Assembly: GCA_040756375.1 (NCBI GenBank)
Contig: JBFLZC010000002.1
Coordinates: 310,001 to 374,000, forward strand
Direction: 5' to 3'
Origin: VGSG01 sp040756375
GTDB lineage: Bacteria > Desulfobacterota > Desulfomonilia > Desulfomonilales > Desulfomonilaceae
Length of the DNA: 64,000 bases
The notes beneath the pieces were generated by a model. That model was not told the origin of the DNA, searched no databases, and saw nothing but the letters and a program-made list of their open reading frames with translations. The translations under genes and the position numbers were made by a program. Shown here one piece after another: positions 42,499 to 50,637 of this stretch (position 1 is the first letter of the stretch; every line of letters begins with the position of its first letter).

Positions 42499-45057
42499 TC
42501 ACCTTCGTATTCCGAGCCGTCGAATATGGTGGTCTATGGAGTTTCGTGTCATCCCAAGGAGGGTCGCGGCGTCCTTGATGCTTCCGCTGGATCGCTCCAG
42601 CGCCTTGACGATGAGAAGGCGTTTGGTCTCGTTGACCGCGTCCTCGAAAGAACCTCCCGGCGGTAACAGGACCTTCAAGGGTGTCTCGCCGGACGAAGCA
42701 TCCTGTGTCCTGTCGGCTTCCTGCAACCCGAGGTCTTTTACAGTGATCCTCTCCCGGTCGCACAGGATCGTAGCCCTTTCCAAGACATTCTGCAGCTCTC
42801 TCACGTTTCCGGGCCAGTCATATTCCAGGAGGGCTTCCATGGCCTCGGAACTGATGGCGGGCGTTCCCGTGAGTCCCATTCGCTCACCCACGCCGGCGAG
42901 CAACTCCTGCACAAGAGCAGGAATATCCTCACGCCTTTGTCGCAAAGGAGGCACGGCGATTGTCAAGACAGCCAGCCGATAGAAAAGGTCCAGGCGGAAA
43001 CGTTGCCGTTCGATCTCCTTCACAAGATCGCGGTTAGTCGCAGCGAGTATCCTGGTGTCAACCGAGACACTGGTCTCTCCGCCAACGCGGGTGACGGAAA
43101 GCGTGTCCATGAAAGTCAGCAGCTTGGACTGCAAGTTCCACGGCATCTCTCCGATCTCGTTGAGGAGCAGCGTGCCTCCTTCGGCAAGCTCCAGAAGCCC
43201 GCGCTTGCGGCCTCGAGCTCCGGTAAAAGCCCCTGCCTCATGGCCGAAAAGTTCGGATTCAACCAGTTCCGGGGGAAGCGCTGCACAGTTGATGGCAAAA
43301 AAAGAACCACCCGATCGGCGGGAATGGTCGTGCAGGAATCGCGCCCAATAATCTTTGCCCGTGCCGCTTTCCCCGAGATACAATACGGTGCTGTCGCTCT
43401 CTGCAGCGAGCATCACCTGTCGGCAGACTTCTTGAATCGCCGGAGACCGATAGCTTTGGGTGGGGACCACCAATCGCAGATCTTGGGCTGCCTTGCGGTC
43501 GGTCACGTCACGCGCGATGCCGCAGATGCCAAAAGTTTTCCCTGACGAGTCCCGCAGAGGAAACCTGACAATGTTCAATGAAACGGGCCATCCTTTCCAG
43601 GACACCGTGTGCTCCGTTTCGAACGTTTCGCCCTCCAGGACGCGGTTCTCCAGATTCTTGGAACGCTCTACGTAATTCGCGTCCTTCAAGAGCGCTTCGT
43701 CGGTTTGCCCCAGGATTTCGTGGAGGGGTATGCCCAACAGTTTGACGAGTGCCGGGTTGGCATGGGTATACTCAAGCTGCGCATTCTTGATGAAGACGGA
43801 ATCCTCAGCAGTCTCGAATATGGCCCTGAAACGCTCTTCGCTGGCCTTCAGGGATTCTTCGGTTCTCTTTCGCGCCTCGATTTCTTGGGCGAGTTCGACG
43901 TTCTTTTCGCGCAAGGCTTCGGCTGAGCGAGCCTCTCGCGCCAGGCGGCGCTCCAGCTCTTCCCGCTTGCGATCAGTGATATCCATGAGTGATACGATGC
44001 TCTGTTTTGTTCCGGGTATGACTGCCGCATTGAGAAGCATGTGCTTGTGAGTGCCTCGTCGGTCCACCAGCGTAAACTCACGTTGTTTCGGGGTTGAATC
44101 ACGATCCGGTGATCCCATGGCTTGAAGCGCCCTCATGCGTTCGTGATCGTCTGCTGCCACGAACTCCAGCAACGTCTTGTTTCCCTCGATTTCCTGTTTC
44201 GAGAATCCCGTATCTTCTTCGAATCGTGTGTTTACTATTGCCAGCGTGGTATCTGCCTCGCTGACGGCTACAGCAGTACCGGTAGTCTCGAAAATCGTTC
44301 GGTACCTGTTCTCGCTCTCTCGTAGGCGCGCCTCGCGTTCCGCGAGTGTCTTCATCATCCCGGCAATGCTGGTACTCAGAAACTCAAGCTCCTCTACCCC
44401 CTTGTAGGTTGGAGGATCTCCGTTGCGCAGTTCCCGGATGATCTGGTTTACCGGCCGGCTCAACAAACGATTCTCCACGACGATCAGCCCGAGTGCTATT
44501 ACGAGGAGCAATGCTCCGGAGATCCAGTACATACGCCGCACTTTGTCGGCCAGCCCCTCATACGCAGCAGAGTCACGTGCAATAAGGATACGCCATCCCC
44601 AGGGTTGAAAGTCGAAGGCGTAGGCGAAATAGTGCTTATCCCCAATCGTCCGGCTTATCAAAACGTTGGCCTTATTGCTTTCCGACACGATCGAGCGAAG
44701 GTCCTCAGCACCTTCAGTCGCCATGAGGACTCCGTGATCGGAGTCCTTGACCTGGTAGATCATCCCCTGAAGCCGGAACTTGCCCAGGTAATCCTCCAAA
44801 TCCCCCATCGTCAGTGCCTGCCTGATGCGTACAGCTATGGGATCGTCCAGCTTGCCGGACCCCATAAGTTCCTCGAAATCGTGGTTGCAATCACCGAAAA
44901 TCTCTCGCGAAAACGATTTCAAGTCCTCTTCCGCGCGTTCGCGGGCAAAGAAGCTGATCGTATCCACCACAAAAAAGTGAAGCACCAGCCAGAACAGCAA
45001 TCCCAGCAACAATATCGGGGCTGCCAATCGAAAGGTGAGCTTGTCCACGATGTTCAT
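42499..45057 (-). CDS. Membrane-bound sigma-54 activator with periplasmic sensor, HAMP and two PAS domains
   Basis: The 852-residue one-component activator has transmembrane segments at about 11-31 and 172-192 enclosing a periplasmic sensor, then a HAMP-like linker, two PAS domains (about 250-365 and 405-525), a sigma-54 AAA+ domain and a Fis-type helix-turn-helix at the end (SIKDAATLLGMTRNSIDHHI). Walker A is GESGTGKD (562-569) and the sigma-54 contact loop GAFTGA is intact. The Walker B Asp is replaced by Asn633 (LLLNEIGE). The ATG overlaps the stop of the upstream binding-protein gene by four bases, so the two are translationally coupled and probably form one receptor system. Confidence 0.88.
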   Translation of the reverse strand: MNIVDKLTFRLAAPILLLGLLFWLVLHFFVVDTISFFARERAEEDLKSFSREIFGDCNHDFEELMGSGKLDDPIAVRIRQALTMGDLEDYLGKFRLQGMIYQVKDSDHGVLMATEGAEDLRSIVSESNKANVLISRTIGDKHYFAYAFDFQPWGWRILIARDSAAYEGLADKVRRMYWISGALLLVIALGLIVVENRLLSRPVNQIIRELRNGDPPTYKGVEELEFLSTSIAGMMKTLAEREARLRESENRYRTIFETTGTAVAVSEADTTLAIVNTRFEEDTGFSKQEIEGNKTLLEFVAADDHERMRALQAMGSPDRDSTPKQREFTLVDRRGTHKHMLLNAAVIPGTKQSIVSLMDITDRKREELERRLAREARSAEALREKNVELAQEIEARKRTEESLKASEERFRAIFETAEDSVFIKNAQLEYTHANPALVKLLGIPLHEILGQTDEALLKDANYVERSKNLENRVLEGETFETEHTVSWKGWPVSLNIVRFPLRDSSGKTFGICGIARDVTDRKAAQDLRLVVPTQSYRSPAIQEVCRQVMLAAESDSTVLYLGESGTGKDYWARFLHDHSRRSGGSFFAINCAALPPELVESELFGHEAGAFTGARGRKRGLLELAEGGTLLLNEIGEMPWNLQSKLLTFMDTLSVTRVGGETSVSVDTRILAATNRDLVKEIERQRFRLDLFYRLAVLTIAVPPLRQRREDIPALVQELLAGVGERMGLTGTPAISSEAMEALLEYDWPGNVRELQNVLERATILCDRERITVKDLGLQEADRTQDASSGETPLKVLLPPGGSFEDAVNETKRLLIVKALERSSGSIKDAATLLGMTRNSIDHHIRRLGIRR

Positions 45058-46223
45058 GGCTTGGTCTCCGGAGGGAACTGGAGTTGAGAAGTGCTCAGGG
45101 GCTCAGGCCATATCACCTCTTTGCGACCATTCTGCCATTGATAAATGATCGGGTGATGGCGTATCTGAACTCCTTTTTCGTCCACGCCGTATCTCCCGAT
45201 CAAAGTGACCGTGTCAAGGTTGGACAACATTTCTCGGAGCTTCTCTCGATCAGTGTCTCCAGTGCGCGATATGGCCTCTGAAAGAATCACTCCCGCAGCA
45301 TACCCGATTGCCGCATGGTAAGAGGGGTGGCGCTTGTACTCTTGACAAAAGGAGCCCAGGAATTCGGTTCCGCCTGGATAAGAGCTCCCGATCTTGGGAT
45401 CCCAGATCCCGCAAGCCAAGGAGTAATTCGCCAACTCGCCCAGAACCCTGCCGTATTCGTCCATAGATGGGCCAAACTGCGAGAAGTATGCTCTTGGGGT
45501 CCAGCCTATGTCGGCAAGAACCCTCCGGACCGCCACAGCGTCGTCAAAGTACCCCCACACCAGAAGCGCTTGGGCGCCGGCGTCGCGAGCCCGACGGAGC
45601 TGTTCAGTTGGGGCCTGTTTATTCAGACATTCCCCAAAAAGGATGTTTAGACCGAAGCGGCCGGCCCATTTCTGGGCGTCCCGAGGACTGCCCAGGCGCA
45701 GGAGAGACTCATCCACCAAGATGACCAATCGATCGATCCGGGAGCGCGCCATGACCCCGAAGATCGCTTTGGTCCAACGCCGTTCGGGAGTGGTTACGCC
45801 AAAGACGTATCGACCGCCCGAATCCCAGACGCTCTCCACCGAGGCCAAGGGCAGCAGTGTAGGATAGCGGTATTCCTCCAACAAGGGAACCACAGCGCTG
45901 GAGATAACACTGGAGTATGGACCGAACACGAAGTCAAAGCGGCCGCTCGAAAGCATCTCGCGATAGATCTTGATCGCGGCCTCAGGGTCGCTCCGGTCAT
46001 CATGAATAACGAAATCCACCGGCCGTCCTAGTATTCCACCTTTGGCGTTTTGTTGTTTTGCCCAGAGCCGGAGCCCGTCCGCATACATCCCTCCCATGGT
46101 TGCGTAGCGACCCGAGAGCGCGATGGACACCCCGATGCGAATCGGGTCGTCCCCCCACCCCGGACCCGTGATAAGGCAAACGAGGGCAATTGCAGGAATG
46201 GTCAGTCTAATCCAAAGGCGCAT
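45054..46223 (-). CDS. Periplasmic Liv-type substrate-binding protein coupled to a regulator
   Basis: A signal peptide (hydrophobic core LTIPAIALVCLITG) precedes a Peripla_BP_6 fold (IRIGVSIALSGRYATMGG, VDFVIHDDRSDPEAA, FGPYSS). ATG 46223 follows GGGAGG; an upstream GTG is less likely. No permease or ATPase genes are near. The stop overlaps the start of the membrane sigma-54 activator, so this protein may present its ligand to that receptor rather than to a transporter. The ligand class is small acids, amino acids or amides by family; no specific ligand can be named. Confidence 0.87.
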   Translation of the reverse strand: MRLWIRLTIPAIALVCLITGPGWGDDPIRIGVSIALSGRYATMGGMYADGLRLWAKQQNAKGGILGRPVDFVIHDDRSDPEAAIKIYREMLSSGRFDFVFGPYSSVISSAVVPLLEEYRYPTLLPLASVESVWDSGGRYVFGVTTPERRWTKAIFGVMARSRIDRLVILVDESLLRLGSPRDAQKWAGRFGLNILFGECLNKQAPTEQLRRARDAGAQALLVWGYFDDAVAVRRVLADIGWTPRAYFSQFGPSMDEYGRVLGELANYSLACGIWDPKIGSSYPGGTEFLGSFCQEYKRHPSYHAAIGYAAGVILSEAISRTGDTDREKLREMLSNLDTVTLIGRYGVDEKGVQIRHHPIIYQWQNGRKEVIWPEPLSTSQLQFPPETKP

Positions 46224-46296
46224 TCTAGTCCTCCCGCTCACTGCATCGCAGAGCTGAAGCCGGTAGGTCAGAGCCTCAACAGCGTTTCACAGCCGC

Positions 46297-46955
46297 CTAC
46301 TTTTCGGATTTCTTATAGCTGATGGCAACCCCGGCGCCACGATCATCGAAGGTCGTCTCGAAGTTCTTGAGGCCCTTCAGATAGTCTGCATAACCGCTTA
46401 ACCCGAAGTAGCCGCGCCTGCGGTCCGAGACATTATGCGTTGTGTAGCAACCGCCTATGACCAGCTTCGGGGCTACCGCGTCGAAATAATTCTTATACCA
46501 ATCTTTGTCCGCGTCTGAGAAGACAAAGTCGAATGGTCCCTTCAGTCGCGGGACTAGCTCATGCGCGTCCGCGAGTCGCGCATCGATATATTCTGAAAGC
46601 CCGGCTTTCTTGAAATTTTCCAGTGCCGTTTTATATTTCGACTCATCAATTTCCACAGTTATCAATTTCCCGTCGGTTTTGCTCAAGGCCCAGGCAATCC
46701 AGATTGCAGAATGCCCAGTGGAGGTACCGATCTCAAGCGCTTTGTATACCTATTCTTAATGATGATGTCGTAGAGCAGCTTGCCGTCTACTTCCGGAACG
46801 TTCATGTCGCGCCATCTTCCTCTCTGACTGTCGAGGAATGCCTGCACTTTCCTATCCAGAGCGGTGGCTTTGTATTTCTCTTGTCCGAAGAGCAATGGGA
46901 CGACGGCGAAGAGGAATGCAATAATCGTGAGTTCTACAATCATGCGCCTTGTCAT
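46297..46955 (-). pseudogene. Frameshifted class I SAM-dependent methyltransferase with export signal
   Basis: Two overlapping frames together encode an O-methyltransferase-like protein. The first (46955-46740) has an N-terminal hydrophobic segment (MIVELTIIAFLFAVVPLLFG), then VDGKLLYDIIIKNRYTK. The other frame continues with ALEIGTSTGHSAIWIAW (the SAM motif), LITVEIDESKY and FDFVFSDADKDWYKNYFD to the stop at 46297. The join needs one base added near 46738-46749. It may be a real mutation or a sequencing error. A hydrophobic leader on a SAM enzyme is unusual. Confidence 0.75.
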
Positions 46956-47290
46956 GTAGAATTACTCCAAGTCGGAATTATGCGGCGTGCGCACCATCTG
47001 GGCGGCCTTCCACCCCTGATCGGTCAAATGACAGGTCGGCTCGACCCCAAAATGCCGTGGCGTTATCTCCCCCGAGCTTGCGAGGAATCCGACTGCCACT
47101 ATTTTAGTCGAAAATCGGGCTCGCAATCCCGCTTTTTTGATCGGGGAATTGACACCGAAATTCATCCAACGAAAAGGAACAGTCTCACGGCCTTGACAAT
47201 GGGTTAAGTCTGCGAAAGGCCCTCCGAACCCACAGGAGGAAGGCCATGGGATCATGCATCGCTTGATCGAGGGTCAGTACGAACGACCAT

Positions 47291-47374
47291 GATCTATCTC
47301 TCCAGGTATCCGAACTCAAGGCAGCCGGCTGCGAGCCGATCTTCACCGCCAAGGTGAGCGGAGCGAACCGATAG
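47291..47374 (+). pseudogene. Serine recombinase (resolvase) remnant
   Basis: A 27-codon frame reads DLSLQVSELKAAGCEPIFTA then KVSGANR and a stop. This matches the segment after the catalytic Ser in resolvase N-terminal domains (LQ-x-x-ELKAAGC-x-x-IF-x-x-K-x-SG). The rest of the gene is gone. It shows past mobile-element activity next to repeat copy B. Confidence 0.6.
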
Positions 47375-47437
47375 ACCAGAGGAGGTTTATCGTAGGCGAA
47401 ACGGAGCGTTATGTGAAGATTTGTACGTTGAAAGTCA

Positions 47438-47575
47438 AAGGGGGCCCTATTGGGGCCCTGAAGAAATAACTTAAGAAACTACTTTAGATATTGAGCGTCT
47501 AGGCTTCTCTGTGAAATCAGCTTGTTATGATGGCGGTCCCAAAAGGAATCGAACCCCTTATCCACCGTGAGACAG
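47438..47575 (-). repeat. tRNA-Glu-associated repeat, copy B
   Basis: On the plus strand: GGGGGCCCTATTGGGGCCCT, then GAAGAAATAACTTAAGAAAC, ending in GGTCCCAAAAGGAATCGAAC and CACCGTGAGAC. Read on the minus strand the end shows TCTCACGGTGG, a T-arm GGGGTTCGATTCC and an acceptor-like TTTTGGGAC, which resembles the 3' half of tRNA-Glu(CTC). The 5' half is absent. Confidence 0.68.
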
Positions 47576-47739
47576 CAACCGATAGCCATTTGATATCAGA
47601 GTATTATTCGATTTCGCCTGATGTTTCGCGCCGTAAGGACCCGTATTAAATTCATCGTCGGGGTTAAAGCCCGGTCAAATGGGGGGCTGTTCTGACGCGG
47701 TCAAGTGGTGAGGATTCTCTGACCCGGGCATGACGAACC

Positions 47740-47919
47740 GTGGTCAAGGCCCTCAACTTCGACCCGAGTCCCTCCGTCCATGACCTGCGCCATTGCTGGA
47801 AAACCAATGCCATGCGAAGCGGGGTTCATTCCGTCATAGCGGACTTGATAGTCGGGCACGGGAATCGGAAGGAGGATGTGCACACCATTAGCTCGCGTTC
47901 TGCTTCTCAGAGCTTTTGA
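47740..47919 (+). pseudogene. Tyrosine recombinase C-terminal remnant 1
   Basis: An open frame reads SVHDLRHCWKTNAMRSGVHS, then LIVGHGNRKEDV and a stop. The HDLRH box and the following GH motif are conserved catalytic features of phage-type integrases. No N-terminal domain or complete tail with the Tyr nucleophile is found. It lies 165 bases beyond repeat copy B. The rest of 46956-48014 shows no further gene. Confidence 0.72.
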
Positions 47920-48014
47920 GGCCGGCAGCGTGGCGATCCAGATCAGATCATTTGGTGACAAAGAGCCGCGTCCGGGATTAAAATACCAATCAATTCGAAC
48001 CTGAGGAAATTACC

Positions 48015-49745
48015 ATGAAAGGAACGCAGTATATACTGGAAGCCCTTGCCGCCGAAGGAATAGAAGCATTGTTCTTTGTTCCAGGAGGTCTCATAGACCC
48101 TTTTTTGAGCGCTTTTGAAAGTACGCCTCACGTAAGACCGATCATTGCCGCTCAAGAAGGCGGTGCATGCTATATGGCCGACGGATATTCCCGAGCGAGC
48201 GGGAACTTCGGCGCATGCATGGCTATTGGAGGTCCGGGTCTCACGAACATGACCACCGCGGTCTCCGCAGCCTGGACAGATGGGGCGCCTGTGCTCGTGC
48301 TCAGCGGAGAGGTCGCCACCTTCATGGAAGGGCTGGGCGGATTTCAGGACGCGAGTGCATCCAGCTTCAACGATACCGAGATCCTGAAGTCCATCACTGG
48401 GATGTCTCTCACTATAGAGAACCCGCACCTGCTGAATCACCAGCTTCGAGAGGCATTGCTCACCATGTTAGGACGACGAAGGGGTCCGGTGCATTTGAGC
48501 CTCCCGCGCGACGTGCAGGAGGCTGACATAGCGGTACCCCACGAGCGCATCGATAGGTCGCTGGTCGAGCCGAAGATAGTGGATTCCTCGGCGGTTAAGC
48601 GTCTTTTGGGACGAGTAGCGTCGGGGGTGGATTTTGAGCAGCGTGCCGACAAGATAGCCCTATTGGCAGGATACGGCGCGGAAAGCGCAGATGGGCCTCA
48701 ACGATTGCTTAAGTTTGCCGAAGCATTCCACATCCCCGTAGCGACCACCTTGAAGGCCAAAGGGGTCTTCCCCGAAGATCACCCGCTATCGCTGGGAGTA
48801 TTCGGGTACGCGGGCACCAGATATGCATCGAATGCTTTGCTGTCAGACGACCTGGAATTGCTCCTGGTGTTGGGGTCCGGGCTCAACGAGCGAGATACCA
48901 TGCATTGGAGCGCTAAGCTCAATCCGCAACGAGGCCTCTTCCAGGTGAATCTAGTGCCTGAATCGATCACCGCGGTCTACGGTGAAGGAGTTACGCTGGT
49001 CGGTGATGCCGCAGCCTTTCTCGAGCAGGTTCTTGCCGGGCCCAACGAGCTCATGGCTGAACTGGATGCCGGAAAAGCTGTCCGTCGAGTATGGATGGAC
49101 GGTCTACGAAGGCAGCAGAGGCTGTATGACATCGACAATTGTCTTAGCGATGCTGTTCCCTTGCATCCTGCTCGCATAATAGCGGAATTGAGGCGGGTTA
49201 TGCCGAGGGAAACCGTGGCGCTGGTGGATAGCGGCGCTCATCGAGCTTTTGCGGGCCAATATTGGGTAAGTTACGAGCCTCGGACGTACATTTCGGCAAC
49301 AAACCTGGGCCCCATGGGCTGGGCGATTCCTGCCGGCGTCGGTGTGAAGATCGCCAGACCCGATCGACCATGCGTTGTCATCACTGGGGACGCATGTATG
49401 CTCATGCACGGTCTGGAAATACAAACCGCCGCACGGTACAAAGTCCCTGTCATCTATGTCGTCATCAACAATGCAGCCTTTGGAAACGTCTGGCTGCGTG
49501 CTCACGAGATGGGACCGCTCCCTGCCGAACTGACTTCCTTGCCCGATCATGACTGGGCAACCGTGGCCAAGGGGCTCGGGCTGGATGCATTGACGGTTCG
49601 TGAACCTCACGAGCTGGCGCCGGCCTTCCAAAAGGCTTTGGATGCACAATCGGCTTTTCTGATTGACATAAAGGCGGACAAGCGATTTGGTACTCCCGTG
49701 GAGCCGTTCAAAGCATCTGTGAAGTCCTGGAGTTATCACGAGTAA
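48015..49745 (+). CDS. Thiamine-diphosphate-dependent enzyme, acetolactate-synthase/decarboxylase superfamily
   Basis: This 576-residue protein has the three-domain ThDP architecture: an N-terminal PYR domain with the activating Glu in AAQEGGACYMADGYSRASG, a middle domain, and a C-terminal PP domain with GDACMLMHGLEIQ and the downstream NNAAFGN Mg/ThDP motif. The family includes acetolactate synthase, benzoylformate decarboxylase, oxalyl-CoA decarboxylase and sulfoacetaldehyde acetyltransferase; which reaction applies cannot be told. ATG follows GAGGAAA. The partner gene starts 12 bases downstream. Confidence 0.88.
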   Translation: MKGTQYILEALAAEGIEALFFVPGGLIDPFLSAFESTPHVRPIIAAQEGGACYMADGYSRASGNFGACMAIGGPGLTNMTTAVSAAWTDGAPVLVLSGEVATFMEGLGGFQDASASSFNDTEILKSITGMSLTIENPHLLNHQLREALLTMLGRRRGPVHLSLPRDVQEADIAVPHERIDRSLVEPKIVDSSAVKRLLGRVASGVDFEQRADKIALLAGYGAESADGPQRLLKFAEAFHIPVATTLKAKGVFPEDHPLSLGVFGYAGTRYASNALLSDDLELLLVLGSGLNERDTMHWSAKLNPQRGLFQVNLVPESITAVYGEGVTLVGDAAAFLEQVLAGPNELMAELDAGKAVRRVWMDGLRRQQRLYDIDNCLSDAVPLHPARIIAELRRVMPRETVALVDSGAHRAFAGQYWVSYEPRTYISATNLGPMGWAIPAGVGVKIARPDRPCVVITGDACMLMHGLEIQTAARYKVPVIYVVINNAAFGNVWLRAHEMGPLPAELTSLPDHDWATVAKGLGLDALTVREPHELAPAFQKALDAQSAFLIDIKADKRFGTPVEPFKASVKSWSYHE

Positions 49746-49757
49746 AGGAGTTTTGCC

Positions 49758-50306
49758 ATGTCCAGCTTACCGGATACCGCTTCACGACTTACCGGTAAAG
49801 CGAGAGAGATTTACGAGAGCATTGTCGCGCGACGAGCGGCGCAGGGAACCAATATTCGCGGTCTGTACATTCCTCTGATGAATCATCCCGAACTCGCGCA
49901 GCACATCGAGCGGCTCGGATACTTTCTCAAGTTCGAAGCAAAGCTCCCACGCCATGCGTATGAATTTGTGGTGCTCACTATGGCGAAGAAATGTGGTGTG
50001 GCATTCGAATGGGTCGATCATGTGGAGCACGCCAGAGCTGCGGGCCTGAGCGAGGCTCTGATCGCCGCGATCCAGGCGTCCGATCGAGCAGCGATTCCGC
50101 ATCCGTACTCGGTCGTTCTCCGCACCATAGACGTGGTGCTGGAGTTCAAGTCGATCCCGAAACAACTTCAGGAAGAGATGACTCACCTCTATGGCGTGCC
50201 TGGCCTCATAGAAGTCGTCACGCTCTGCGGCTTCTATCAAATGGTAGGAGAAATCACCCAGGCCTTTGATGTGCCTCTTCCTGATGGCGCGGTTAAGCCG
50301 TTCTGA
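49758..50306 (+). CDS. Carboxymuconolactone decarboxylase/AhpD-like protein
   Basis: The 182-residue helical protein has the CMD-type layout: an N-terminal helix with YIPLMNHPELAQHIERLGYF, then FVVLTMAKKCGVAFEWVDHV. The CxxC of AhpD peroxidoreductases is missing; a single Cys (KKCGV) and the EWVDH histidine remain, as in decarboxylase-like members. ATG follows AAAGGAG. It forms an operon with the ThDP enzyme, so it may process the product of that enzyme. The substrate is unknown. Confidence 0.83.
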   Translation: MSSLPDTASRLTGKAREIYESIVARRAAQGTNIRGLYIPLMNHPELAQHIERLGYFLKFEAKLPRHAYEFVVLTMAKKCGVAFEWVDHVEHARAAGLSEALIAAIQASDRAAIPHPYSVVLRTIDVVLEFKSIPKQLQEEMTHLYGVPGLIEVVTLCGFYQMVGEITQAFDVPLPDGAVKPF

Positions 50307-50448
50307 GGGGCATCTGGGAGACACGAAAGAAGGGAATTGGAAACGGATTCCAATTCAACGCGAACTTCTGCCAGTGCAAGAGAAACCATCAAGATTCGTG
50401 TGCTCGATCGGTGAAGCACGTCATCCGAGCTAGTACTGAATAAGATAA

Positions 50449-50530
50449 GGGGTCAGGTCTGCTCTTGGCTCATCAGAGTTCCTGGAGATACCAACACGCA
50501 CAGACATGAGCCAAGAGCAGACCTGACCCC
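50449..50530. repeat. Long perfect hairpin, copy 1 (downstream of the RT gene)
   Basis: A perfect 25-base inverted repeat (arms 50449-50473 and 50506-50530, beginning GGGGTCAGGTCTGCTCTTGG) encloses a 32-base loop. A nearly identical copy lies at 52234-52316, on the other side of the reverse transcriptase gene. Such GGGGTCAGGTCT palindromes resemble REP units linked to RAYT transposases, and a RAYT remnant lies 1 kb further on. Confidence 0.85.
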
Positions 50531-50637
50531 ATTTCAAGACGATTCTGTGAGTGAGCAGCCCGCGGGTCAACGAAATCAGCGTGGAGTCCCCTGATTCTCC
50601 CACTTTCCCCTGCGTACATGTGTTAATATGTCTTCGG

